From contig JAFNEO010000012.1 in assembly GCA_017886205.1 (NCBI GenBank), forward strand, positions 299,207 through 331,766: 32,560 nucleotides of DNA, written 5' to 3'. Positions 23,900-31,600 of the stretch are shown piece by piece. The stretch comes from Candidatus Aminicenantota bacterium. GTDB taxonomy: Bacteria; Acidobacteriota; Aminicenantia; Aminicenantales; UBA8522. How positions within the stretch are numbered: the stretch's first letter is position 1; every line of letters starts with the position of its first letter. The notes beneath the pieces were generated by a model. It saw nothing but the letters and a program-made list of their open reading frames with translations. It did no database searches and was not told where the DNA came from. A program made the translations under genes and the position numbers.

Positions 23900-23927
23900 T
23901 TGACATTGTGAAAAAGCATTGTAAAAT
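23900..23927 (+). promoter_or_regulatory. Promoter of the DUF4143 ATPase gene
   Basis: TTGACA (23900-23905), 16-bp spacer, TAAAAT (23922-23927). The predicted transcription start is ~10 nt before the ATG at 23944, implying a near-leaderless mRNA, which agrees with the absence of a ribosome site. The motif A(T)TTGTAAAA/TGACAAT occurs repeatedly around it and may be an operator. Confidence 0.5.
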
Positions 23928-23943
23928 GACAATATAGTTGACA

Positions 23944-25140
23944 ATGTACACGAAGCCCGATTTTCCCGCTTATGTCCCGCGATTGATGTCTCGTCCCGAG
24001 GGATCATTTTTTCTATTCGGGCCGCGCGGAACCGGCAAAAGTACATGGCTCCGACACGTCCTCCCTGACGCCCTCTTCCTCGACCTTTTGGACTCGGCGC
24101 TCTACCTCGAACTGGCCCGTAATCCAGGGCGGCTGGAGGCTTTAGCCGGCAATCGGCCCGAAGGCGCCTGGATCGTCCTCGACGAAATCCAAAAGATCCC
24201 CCAGCTTCTGGACGAAGTCCACCGGCTCATGGAATTGCGGCGGTGGCGCTTTGCTTTATGCGGCTCGTCGGCGCGTAAGGTCCGACGCGGTGGCGCGAAC
24301 CTGCTGGCAGGCAGGGCTCTGACCCTGAACATGGAGGGTTTTTCCGCCGGCGAGCTCGGTCGTGCATTTGACCTTGATGAGGCCATTGAATGGGGGACGC
24401 TGCCATTTGTCCTTCGAGAGCCAGGCCGGCCGGCCGATATTCTCTCGGCCTACCTCAACATCTATCTCAAGGAAGAGGTCCGCGAGGAAGGACTGGTCAG
24501 GCGCGTCCCGCCGTTCCTCCGATTTTTGGCTGTAGCCGGCCAGATGAACGGCCAGTCCGTCAACCTTCAAAACATCGCCCGCGAGTCCGGCGTAGCCCGG
24601 AGCACGGCGGAGACCTATTTCGCGATCCTCGAGGACACTCTTCTCGGTCATTTCCTTCCTGCCTGGCGTCCCCGGCTCAAGGTGCGTGAGGCCGCCCATC
24701 CCAAGTTTTACTGGTTTGATCCAGGGGTCGCCCGGGCCGCGGCCGGTTGGCTCCGCGACCCGATCGACCGCCTCTGGCAAGGCAACGCTCTGGAAACCCT
24801 CATCTTTCATGAGATCCGTGTTTATAACGAAGCCGTCCGGAAGCACCGGCCGATTGCTTATTACCGGACTCCGGCAGGGGTAGAAGTGGATTTCGTTATC
24901 GAAACCTCCAGGCGCCGCACCGGCGAACCCGCCGAGATCATCGCGATCGAGGTGAAACGGGCCGAAAAATGGAACCGGGAATGGGAAAGCCCTCTCCGAT
25001 CGCTCGAAAACCTCCAGGGAATTAAGCCGGGAAAGCGGATTGGCGTTTATACAGGAAGGCGCTCCTATGTGTTTGACGGAGTTGAGGTTCTCCCCGTCGA
25101 GGCGTTTCTCGACGCCCTCCATGATGGGAAAATTTTTTAG
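23944..25140 (+). CDS. AAA+ ATPase with DUF4143 domain
   Basis: 398 aa from ATG 23944 (a TTG two codons upstream is possible). Walker A GPRGTGKS (26-33), Walker B VLDEIQ (78-83), sensor-like CGSSARK (106-112) and the LLAGRA arginine block (120-125) define the AAA_14 ATPase. The C-terminal DUF4143 region (about 170-390) includes a winged-helix-like stretch (GVARSTAETYFAILEDT). It also has the PD-(D/E)XK-like series EVDFVIE (about 318-324) and AIEVKRAEKW. Proteins of this family are widespread, often mobile, and of unknown function. The gene has GC-rich codons unlike its AT-rich promoter. It lies between a relic and the full RecB-type nuclease gene and is not obviously part of an operon. Confidence 0.88.
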   Translation: MYTKPDFPAYVPRLMSRPEGSFFLFGPRGTGKSTWLRHVLPDALFLDLLDSALYLELARNPGRLEALAGNRPEGAWIVLDEIQKIPQLLDEVHRLMELRRWRFALCGSSARKVRRGGANLLAGRALTLNMEGFSAGELGRAFDLDEAIEWGTLPFVLREPGRPADILSAYLNIYLKEEVREEGLVRRVPPFLRFLAVAGQMNGQSVNLQNIARESGVARSTAETYFAILEDTLLGHFLPAWRPRLKVREAAHPKFYWFDPGVARAAAGWLRDPIDRLWQGNALETLIFHEIRVYNEAVRKHRPIAYYRTPAGVEVDFVIETSRRRTGEPAEIIAIEVKRAEKWNREWESPLRSLENLQGIKPGKRIGVYTGRRSYVFDGVEVLPVEAFLDALHDGKIF

Positions 25141-25193
25141 CCTTGAACTGGCCGCGGCCGCCGACCTGATCTGAGAAGTCAAGGAGTCTGACC

Positions 25194-26396
25194 ATGCCCG
25201 AATATTCGATCTCGCAGCTCGGGACGTTCGAGGAATGTGCGCTTCAATACCGGCTCATCTACGTCGACCGGATCAAGCGCTACGAGGAGGGGGTTGAGGC
25301 CTTCCTGGGCCAGCGCTTCCACGAGGCCATGGAGTGGCTCTATCAGGAGCGCGCTTTCCGGGTCGTCCCGCTCGAGGAGTTGTTGGCCTATTACGAGAAA
25401 GCCTGGGCCGAGAAATGGCATGATGAGGTGAAGATCAACAGGAAAGAGCGCACCGGCGACGACTATAAGCTGATGGGGCGGCGCTTTATCGAGGACTATT
25501 ACAAGCGGCACCACCCGTTTGACGAGGGGCGGGTTCTGGGGCTCGAGCGGTACATCCGGTTCCCGCTTGCCGAGGGGACACGCTACGGCTGCAAGGGGAT
25601 CATCGACCGGATCATGCTGGCCCCGGACGGCGCCTTCGAGATCCACGATTACAAGACGGGCTCGAAGCTGCCGGAGCAGGCCGATGTCGACGAGGACCGG
25701 CAGCTGGCCCTCTACCAGATCGGGGTCCAGACGCTCTGGCCGGAGGCGAAGGAAGTCCGGCTCATCTGGCATCTCGTCGCCTTTGACCTGGAGATGAGGT
25801 CGCGAAGGACGCCCGAGGCGCTCGAGGGGCTCAGGAAGGATATCGCGGGGCTCATCGACAGGATCGAGGCCGAACGGGAGTTCGCGCCGCACGAATCGGC
25901 TTTGTGCAATTGGTGCCCGTATTGGGATTTATGCCCGGTGAAAAAGCACCTGGTGAAGGTCGAGGGGTTGCCGAGGGACCAGTGGAAGGACGAGCCGGGT
26001 GTCGCGATCGTGGATGCCTACGCCGAACGGTGGCGGAAGAAGCGGGGGCTCGAGGCGGAGGTGAAGGCCGTCGAAGGGGAGCTCGATGAGATCAGAGATG
26101 CCGCCATCTCCTTCGCTGAGAAGGAGGGCGTCCAGGTCATTGGAGGGACGGACGCACGGCTCCGGGTGACGGGGAAGGACAGGATCACTGCGCCGAGCAA
26201 GGGAAGCGAGGAGCGGGAGGCGCTTGAGCGGGAGCTCAGAGCGGCCGGTGTCTGGGAAGAAGTGGCCACGCTCGATGCGTCGGCGCTCGAAAAGGCCGTG
26301 GCCGACGGGAGGTGGGCGCCCGATGTCCTTGAGCGCATCAAGGCCTATATCACCATCGAAAAGCGCTATGCGGTGACACTTAAGGAAGAATCCTGA
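25194..26396 (+). CDS. RecB-family PD-(D/E)XK nuclease with predicted 4Fe-4S cluster
   Basis: 400 aa; AAGGAG 8 nt before the ATG. The N-terminus SISQLGTFEECALQYRL carries Cys15. His43 (RFHEAMEW), Asp138 (GIIDRI), Asp152 and Lys154 (HDYKTG), and Gln170/Tyr174 (RQLALY) form the RecB-type nuclease core. Cys238, Cys241 and Cys247 (CNWCPYWDLC) complete the four cysteines that hold an Fe-S cluster in AddB/Cas4-like enzymes. The C-terminal 120 residues add a helical region and a small domain. Such stand-alone enzymes are DNA exo- or endonucleases. Two partial copies of its 5' end lie at 23795-23883 and 27798-27856. No cas genes are nearby. An AddA-like helicase is encoded 2.3 kb away on the other strand. 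Confidence 0.88.
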   Translation: MPEYSISQLGTFEECALQYRLIYVDRIKRYEEGVEAFLGQRFHEAMEWLYQERAFRVVPLEELLAYYEKAWAEKWHDEVKINRKERTGDDYKLMGRRFIEDYYKRHHPFDEGRVLGLERYIRFPLAEGTRYGCKGIIDRIMLAPDGAFEIHDYKTGSKLPEQADVDEDRQLALYQIGVQTLWPEAKEVRLIWHLVAFDLEMRSRRTPEALEGLRKDIAGLIDRIEAEREFAPHESALCNWCPYWDLCPVKKHLVKVEGLPRDQWKDEPGVAIVDAYAERWRKKRGLEAEVKAVEGELDEIRDAAISFAEKEGVQVIGGTDARLRVTGKDRITAPSKGSEEREALERELRAAGVWEEVATLDASALEKAVADGRWAPDVLERIKAYITIEKRYAVTLKEES

Positions 26397-26399
26397 GCC

Positions 26400-26474
26400 A
26401 AAATTCAGGGGACACGATCCCAATTCCAGAGAATTGGGTCATGTCCCCGAATTTCGAATAGTCACCGAATTTCA
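26400..26474. repeat. REP-like repeat, copy 8
   Basis: AAATTC-a-GGGGACA-cgat-CCCAATTC-caga-GAATTGGG-tca-TGTCCCC-GAATTT, then a second GTCACCGAATTTC end. Relative to copy 5 the inner stem has a paired G-C to C-G change that keeps pairing. It starts 3 bp after the nuclease stop. Confidence 0.85.
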
Positions 26475-26537
26475 TCCCGGCGTCCGGGTCACCACGCCTT
26501 TGAGCCAATCTCCTGAGCGCGAGCGTCTCTCTTTGTG

Positions 26538-26789
26538 ATGGCCATTATGATTCATCCTCATGCCAGGGAACGCATGGAAGAGCGCGGGGCAACTGAGAAC
26601 GAGATTAGAACGACAATCAGCAAAGGTGAAAAGTTTCCTGCGAAATTTGGTCGCATAGGCTTCAGATACAATTTTCCTTTTGAGAGTGATAGGAATGGGA
26701 AATTCTTTCGGACAAAAGAGCTCGAAGTCCTTGGAGTTGATGAGGAAAGAGATTTTATCGTAATCACAGTTGTAGTAAAATACTTCTAG
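26538..26789 (+). CDS. DUF4258 protein (putative toxin)
   Basis: 83 aa. IHPHARERMEERGATENEIR near the N-terminus and VITVVVKYF at the end match DUF4258, a small RelE-like fold group often encoded with DUF2283. Possible starts are GTG 26535, ATG 26538 and ATG 26547; none has a strong ribosome site. The next gene begins 10 bp after the stop, so the two form a pair. The final 22 bases recur at 18901-18922, the scar of another copy. Toxin function is inferred from pairing and fold. Confidence 0.78.
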   Translation: MAIMIHPHARERMEERGATENEIRTTISKGEKFPAKFGRIGFRYNFPFESDRNGKFFRTKELEVLGVDEERDFIVITVVVKYF

Positions 26790-26799
26790 GAGCAAAGCC

Positions 26800-27033
26800 A
26801 TGGACATCATATATGATCCCAGATACAACATTGCCTACATCCGATTCAGGCAGAAAACCAAGGGCGTCGAGACCCGCCAGATTAGCGCTGAAATCAATAT
26901 CGATATGTCCCCCGATGGGAAAGTCTATGGGATTGAGCTGCTGAATGCTAAAGAGCAATTAATCAAAGAGAAGAAAATCTCCTTCACCGATGAATCCACG
27001 GGTAAGGCGTTCGAAGTTCCGTTGAAGTTTTGA
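26800..27033 (+). CDS. DUF2283 protein (putative antitoxin)
   Basis: 77 aa; AGGAG 8 nt before the ATG. The pattern IIYDPRYNIAYIRFRQK, then INIDMSPDGKVYGIELLNA is diagnostic of DUF2283, a small beta-rich family normally paired with DUF4258. The gene follows the DUF4258 gene by 10 bp. No DNA-binding domain is present, so autoregulation would need another factor. Complete and undamaged. Confidence 0.82.
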   Translation: MDIIYDPRYNIAYIRFRQKTKGVETRQISAEINIDMSPDGKVYGIELLNAKEQLIKEKKISFTDESTGKAFEVPLKF

Positions 27034-27081
27034 AATAATCCGATTCAGCTAAGCGACGAATCCGGCCTTTATTTCACCATG

Positions 27082-27117
27082 AAGTTCAGGGGATACGATC
27101 CGAATTCCGGAGAATTA
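27082..27117. repeat. 3'-truncated REP-like repeat, copy 9
   Basis: AAGTTCAGGGGATACGATCCGAATTCCGGAGAATT: the left arm and loop of a GGGGACA-type hairpin, cut off in the right inner arm. The following GAGCTAATCGGCCGAGCGCG resembles the segment after copy 8 (26501-26520). Confidence 0.65.
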
Positions 27118-27151
27118 TGAGCTAATCGGCCGAGCGCGAACGTCTTTTATC

Positions 27152-27217
27152 TTGACAAATGCAGCCGACCGGCATAAATTATAGTTGACCAATAAATTAG
27201 TCCAAAAATAGACCAAT
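27152..27217 (+). promoter_or_regulatory. Promoter and operator of the Phd/RelE module
   Basis: TTGACA (27152-27157), 17-bp spacer, TAAATT (27175-27180). Downstream, GACCAAT occurs twice (27187-27193 and 27211-27217) with a 24-bp period just before the ribosome site, suiting cooperative Phd dimers. Confidence 0.55.
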
Positions 27218-27232
27218 TTGGAGAAGGCGCTC

Positions 27233-27502
27233 ATGAGCTATTCAGAGACGGTCCCCCTGAGCAAGGCCAAGGCTTGTCTTTCCGAATTCATCCGGAGAGT
27301 CCGGGAGGAACACGAGTCTTTCGCCATTACCCATAGGGGCAGGGTAGAAGGAGTTCTCCTGAGCATCGAGGAGTACGAAAGCCTTGTCGAGACCCTGGAA
27401 ATCCTGAGCGACAGGGATCTTATGGCGAGCATCCGCCGGGGACTCAAGGATGAGAAGGCCGGACGGCTTCACCCTTATACGGAGGTCCTTCCGGAAAAAT
27501 GA
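27233..27502 (+). CDS. Phd/YefM-family antitoxin
   Basis: 89 aa. The start was set at ATG 27233, with GGAG 9 nt upstream, rather than a TTG five codons earlier. SETVPLSKAKACLSEFIRRV and FAITHRGRVEGVLLSIEEYE are the classic Phd/YefM N-terminal DNA-binding fold. The C-terminal ~35 residues form the toxin-neutralising tail. The stop overlaps the toxin start by 4 bp (ATGA). It probably represses the promoter at 27152 by binding the GACCAAT pair. Confidence 0.85.
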   Translation: MSYSETVPLSKAKACLSEFIRRVREEHESFAITHRGRVEGVLLSIEEYESLVETLEILSDRDLMASIRRGLKDEKAGRLHPYTEVLPEK

Positions 27503-27789
27503 AGGAGTCTCGTTATAGCGTTTTCTTTACGAGAGAAGCAAAGCGGAACGTCGAGAAGCTGGACCCTTCGATCAAGAGAATCATCAAGAAGGCCATAGAA
27601 TCCTTAGCCGTCAACCCCGCCAAAGGAAAGCCGTTGGCCTATGACCTGGCCGGCCTGCATTCGCGGAGGACAGCTGATTATCGGATTATCTACCGGATAA
27701 GGGAGAAACAACTCATCATCATCGTCATCGCCGTCGGTCACCGCAAAGAGATCTATAAGAGACTCAAGGAGCTCATCTCCGGACTTTGA
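27499..27789 (+). CDS. RelE/ParE-family toxin
   Basis: 96 aa. VFFTREAKRNVEKLDPSIKR, the PAKGKPLAYDLAGLHSRR loop, DYRIIYRI and VIAVGHRKEIYK are the standard RelE order with the catalytic basic and Tyr-rich strands. Family members cleave mRNA at the ribosome. The ATGA overlap with the Phd antitoxin couples translation. Complete. Nine bp downstream the 59-bp copy of the RecB-type gene start begins. Confidence 0.85.
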   Translation: MKESRYSVFFTREAKRNVEKLDPSIKRIIKKAIESLAVNPAKGKPLAYDLAGLHSRRTADYRIIYRIREKQLIIIVIAVGHRKEIYKRLKELISGL

Positions 27790-27797
27790 ATTGAACG

Positions 27798-27856
27798 TGA
27801 GAAGTCAAGGAGTCTGACCATGCCCGAATATTCGATCTCGCAGCTCGGGACGTTCG
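27798..27856 (+). pseudogene. 5' fragment of the RecB-type nuclease gene (first piece)
   Basis: 59 bp identical to 25172-25230: the ribosome site, ATG and first 12 codons, ending at GGGACGTTCG. The match stops abruptly, and the next base begins the promoter of the RHH-PIN module. Its perfect identity implies a recent duplication. Confidence 0.85.
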
Positions 27857-27858
27857 GC

Positions 27859-27886
27859 TTGATTTCATACAAAGTTTGTATATAAT
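27859..27886 (+). promoter_or_regulatory. Promoter with operator palindrome of the RHH-PIN module
   Basis: TTGATT (27859-27864), 16-bp spacer, TATAAT (27881-27886). The perfect palindrome ATACAAA-g-TTTGTAT (27867-27881) fills the spacer, a good site for the RHH antitoxin encoded next. Confidence 0.6.
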
Positions 27887-27916
27887 ATAAGGTGGATTAT
27901 TTTGGAGGAAAAATCA

Positions 27917-28171
27917 ATGGCTGGGAGCACAGTCAACATCTCGTTCAACAAAGAACTTCTCGCGGAGATCGATAAGACCGCCAAACAGGAGGCGCGCACG
28001 CGGTCCGAGCTTATCCGCGAGGCCGCCCGCCTGTACATCGGACGGAAAAATAGGTGGGAAAGGATTTTTGCTTTCGGCAGCCGCCAGGTTCAACGACTCG
28101 GGCTTCAAGAGGAAGACGTTGTCAGCGAAATCAAGAAGTACCGCGCTAAAAAAGAAAGCCGAAAAACCTAA
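27917..28171 (+). CDS. Ribbon-helix-helix (CopG-type) antitoxin
   Basis: 84 aa; start ATG 27917 with GGAGG (27904-27908) 8 nt upstream. STVNISFNKELLAEIDKTAK plus ARTRSELIREAARLYI is a textbook RHH domain (about 3-45). The Lys-rich C-terminus overlaps the start of the PIN-toxin frame. Position and domain make it the antitoxin and repressor of the pair, acting at the palindrome 27867-27881. Confidence 0.82.
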   Translation: MAGSTVNISFNKELLAEIDKTAKQEARTRSELIREAARLYIGRKNRWERIFAFGSRQVQRLGLQEEDVVSEIKKYRAKKESRKT

Positions 28172-28583
28172 GCTCGTCCTCGATTCCAACGTCTTCATAT
28201 CGGCGGTGGTGTTCGGAGGGAAGCCGCGCGAAATCCTGGACCTAGCTATCAAAGGCCTGATCGAAGTTGCCATCTCGAATGACATCCTGGAGGAGATCAA
28301 GGGAGTTCTGGAGGGCCAAAAGTTCCAATTTCAGACGAGAATTGTCTACGCCTTGATGAGAGAGATCGAGGATTTGGCCGATCTCGTCGAGCCTACAGGG
28401 AGAATCGAGGCCGTCCTGGACGATCCTGAGGATAATCGAGTCCTGGAATGCGCCGTCGAGTCCGGAGCGAACGGGGTTGTATCCGGCGATTCTCACCTGT
28501 CGGCGCTTCGAACCTTCGGCAAAATCAAAATTATGAATCCGGATGAGTTTCTCCGCTGGTTCAGAAGAACCCACGGCCGATGA
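28119..28583 (+). CDS. PIN-domain toxin (VapC/COG1569-like)
   Basis: About 154 aa. LVLDSNVFISAVVFGG (first catalytic Asp), a mid-helix Glu in DILEEI, DPEDNRVLECAVESGA and VSGDSHL give the four acidic positions of a PIN RNase. The start is uncertain. I chose TTG 28119 because AGAGG lies 5-6 nt upstream and the family usually begins shortly before the first strand; a TTG at 28068 would extend it within the antitoxin gene. The overlap with the antitoxin implies coupled translation. PIN toxins cut tRNA or rRNA. Complete at the C-terminus. Confidence 0.78.
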   Translation: MSAKSRSTALKKKAEKPKLVLDSNVFISAVVFGGKPREILDLAIKGLIEVAISNDILEEIKGVLEGQKFQFQTRIVYALMREIEDLADLVEPTGRIEAVLDDPEDNRVLECAVESGANGVVSGDSHLSALRTFGKIKIMNPDEFLRWFRRTHGR

Positions 28584-28606
28584 AAGCCGCATTGCCTGAG
28601 GGTCTG

Positions 28607-28658
28607 AACAAAAAGGTGCCAACAAAAAGGTGCCAGGCACCAAATACGGAAATTTGGA
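28607..28658. repeat. GGTGCC-type repeat, copy 10
   Basis: AACAAAAAGGTGCC occurs twice in tandem; the second unit forms GGTGCC-a-GGCACC (28629-28641), followed by AAATACGGAAATTTGG. It separates the convergent PIN gene and the minus-strand helicase gene. Confidence 0.6.
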
Positions 28659-28677
28659 TGTTTATTTGTCTGAACCG

Positions 28678-31600
28678 CTATTCATAGAATGCTCCATCGG
28701 CAGAAAACAGAAGGCCGGATCGAATTATCTTTTTTGTGCCGATGGTGTCAGCGAAGAGTTTTGAATACAGTTCAATCTGTTTTTTATAGGCAGGATAGGA
28801 GATGTCAAATGATTCCGCGGGAGGAGGATCGGTTTTGAAGTCGATGATCCAGATGCAGTCAGGAGCATGGGTGACAAGGTCTATATAGCCTGTGATCAGT
28901 CGGCCCTGACCATCAGGCATGATAACCGGGTATTCCGCGTAGCGGGCGACTTTTTCAGCCAGTAATCCCATTTTCTTGAGAGTATCAAGGGCGCGCTGCA
29001 CGTCCTTAATCGCTTCGTCTATATGATTCTCGAGGCCAGTCCTGGCGGCGCATGCACTTACGATCTTCTCGATCTCCGCCTTACTCCCCCTGAGAATAGC
29101 GCTCAATGCGGCATGGACGGTCGCGCCGAATTCCGGGCCGAAACGAGATGGCGACTGTCCCGCGTCCCGCTCGTCTGATAAATCGGTAGTTTCTTCCTTC
29201 GCATGTGCCAGCGCCGTCACGGCCACGGGGACGGCAATCGGTTTGCCCGATGTCGTAAGCGCACCCTTCCATCCCTCGCTCAGCTCTTTTTCTGCTTTGC
29301 CGCCTGCAAACCTGATTTCAGGAAAAGCCGGTGCTTCGCTCACACCCGCCGCCCATTCAGGCAAATCGCCCGTTTTGAACTCGTCCATCTTCAGCACCGC
29401 CTCGCCCGCCAAATCCCCGGCCAGGACATGAGAGATCTTGTCTTTCTTCCCCTGGTTCGGCATCGGGACGACCAGCAGATCGCGGGCCCGTGTCGCAGCG
29501 ACATAATAAAGCCGCTTCTTTTCCTCTTTCTCGATGGCCCTTTCCTGCTCGATCAAGGAGCTCCCGGCCTTTGAGCCGGCTTTGAGGCCCTCCAATTGGA
29601 TGGCCCAGTTTCCGTCTCTCGTAACTTTCCAGGGAGATCCGTCGGTCCTCGCTCCGAGCTTGGCAAAGCCGTCCCAGAGAACGACCACGGGAAATTCGAG
29701 GCCCTTCGCCTGATGGATGGTCAAGACCAGGACGGCCTGGCCCGATACGGGTGCGGGCGAATCCATCTGGACGGGCGAATCGATCCAATCGCGGATGCAG
29801 GCCGTAGCTCCGTCGAAATCGATTCCTTGCCTGGCCACGAGCTCATCGAGGATAAAAAGAACCTCGCGGGCTGCGGCCAGTTTCTGGCTTCCGTTCGGAA
29901 GGAGAGAGAGGGTGCGGGCGAACGCTGTTTCTTCCATGAGGCGGCGGGCGGTTTGCGAGGGGAGGCCGTTGAACCGTGACTTGCGAAGGCTGTGGAGGAG
30001 ATCGCGGGCCTGGTGGGCGCGGGCTGCGGCTTCCTTGACCGCTGGGGATCGCCGGAGGTCGTCTTCCTTGAGGCGGCCGGCGATGACATCAGCCAGATCC
30101 AGGGCGAAGAAGGGCGGCCTGAAGAAAGCCGCCTGGGCGATCCCGTCCGATTCATCCGCCACCGCCCGAAGGCCCAGGATGAGCTGCCGGATGACCGGCT
30201 CCCGGAGAAACAGGGTGGCCCCGCGCGCGGCGTAGGGAATGCCGAAACGCTCCATGGCGCGGAAGAGGAGCGGCAGGTTGGTCGTGGTCTGGGCGAGGAC
30301 GGCGATGTCTCCGAACTCCACCGGCCTCGTTTCGTCCGTTTCGCGATCGCGAACCTCGAGGTTCGATTCATCCTTGAGCCAGCGCAGGTATCGGGCCAGC
30401 ATCTCGGCTTCAATGCGGCGTGCGGGGCCGGCGTAGAGCTTGGGGGCCTCCCGGTCCGAATAGGGGAGGACATGGAGGACGGGCAATGTGTCTTTTATCG
30501 GGCCGGGGGCAAGATCTTCGTAGAAGGCGATCCCGTGTTCGCGGTCGAAGCTCCGGCCGTTTTCCGGGGGCTTTCCGAGGAGGTCGGGGAGGCGTTCGTT
30601 ATAGTATCCGACGAGCGAGGGGCGGCTGCGGAAATTGGTTTCGAGGCGTCTCTCGAGAGCTCCCTGGCCGGCCATCCGCTCGCGAACGTCGGCATAGGTG
30701 ACGATGTCCGCGCGCCGGAACCTGTAGATCGATTGCTTGGGGTCGCCGACGATGGTGAGCCTTCCGGGCGTGAGACGGACCTTGTCCCAACGGCGCGCCG
30801 ATTGCCCGTCCTCGGCGAGGAAGAAGAGGATCTCCGCCTGGAGGGGGTCGGTGTCCTGGAATTCGTCCACGAGGATGTGGTCGAAGAGGCGCTGGTAGAA
30901 GGCCCGGATTCCCCCCTCGTTCCTCTCGAGGAGGTTCCGCAGCTTGATCAGGAGGTCCGTCTGGTCGACGCATTCATGGCGGGTCTTGATATGCTCGTAG
31001 GCGGCCACGACGACGGGAGCGATGCGGGCCAGACGGGCGCCGAGCCAGCCGCCGAGCGGGGCGAGGAGGGTTTCCTGGAGAGGAGCGACTTCATTTTTCT
31101 TGTCGCCGGCAGCGAATTCTTTCCAGAAGCTCCATCCTTCGGGGTCGTCGGGGAAATTCGCGCCTTTCTTGAAGTCGGGAGCGAAGAGGATCGTCCGGCG
31201 CAGCGAGGCGAAGAGCCCGATGGGAGTCGTTTCTTCCAAGCACTCATGGAGTGCGGGCTTGAGTTTCTTGAACCAGTCCGTTCCTTCCGAACCGTCCGGG
31301 AGCGCATCAATCCGGCGGATGAAGTCGCGGATGACTTGCCTGGCTCTGTCGAGGGGCGGTTTGGGAACCTCAGGGCGGGAAAACGGGACATCCCGCTGGA
31401 GGACCATCGCACTGACCAGGCTGTCAAAACCGGGGATAGTAGCATGTTCCAAGATGAGCGCCTCGGCGTGGAGGCCGGCGTCGAGATAATCCTGGATTGT
31501 CAGCTGGGCCTCTTCGAGCTGGGAGCGGCTGAGGCCGTGAGACGGCATGACCGGGGCTAGAGCCTCGGGAAGGAGCCCGCTTTCGGCCGAGGTCAGGAGC

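Noticed and set aside
24256..25182. 308-codon open frame on the minus strand
   Set aside because: It is antisense to the DUF4143 ATPase, which has clear Walker motifs.
25194..26396. Cas4 and a CRISPR-Cas locus
   Set aside because: The Fe-S PD-(D/E)XK layout is Cas4-like, but the protein is twice Cas4 length, no other cas gene is present, and the dispersed hairpins are irregularly spaced without spacers.
29992..31560. 522-codon open frame on the plus strand
   Set aside because: It is antisense to the AddA-like helicase and the composition mirrors its GC-rich codons; the helicase motifs on the other strand are unambiguous.
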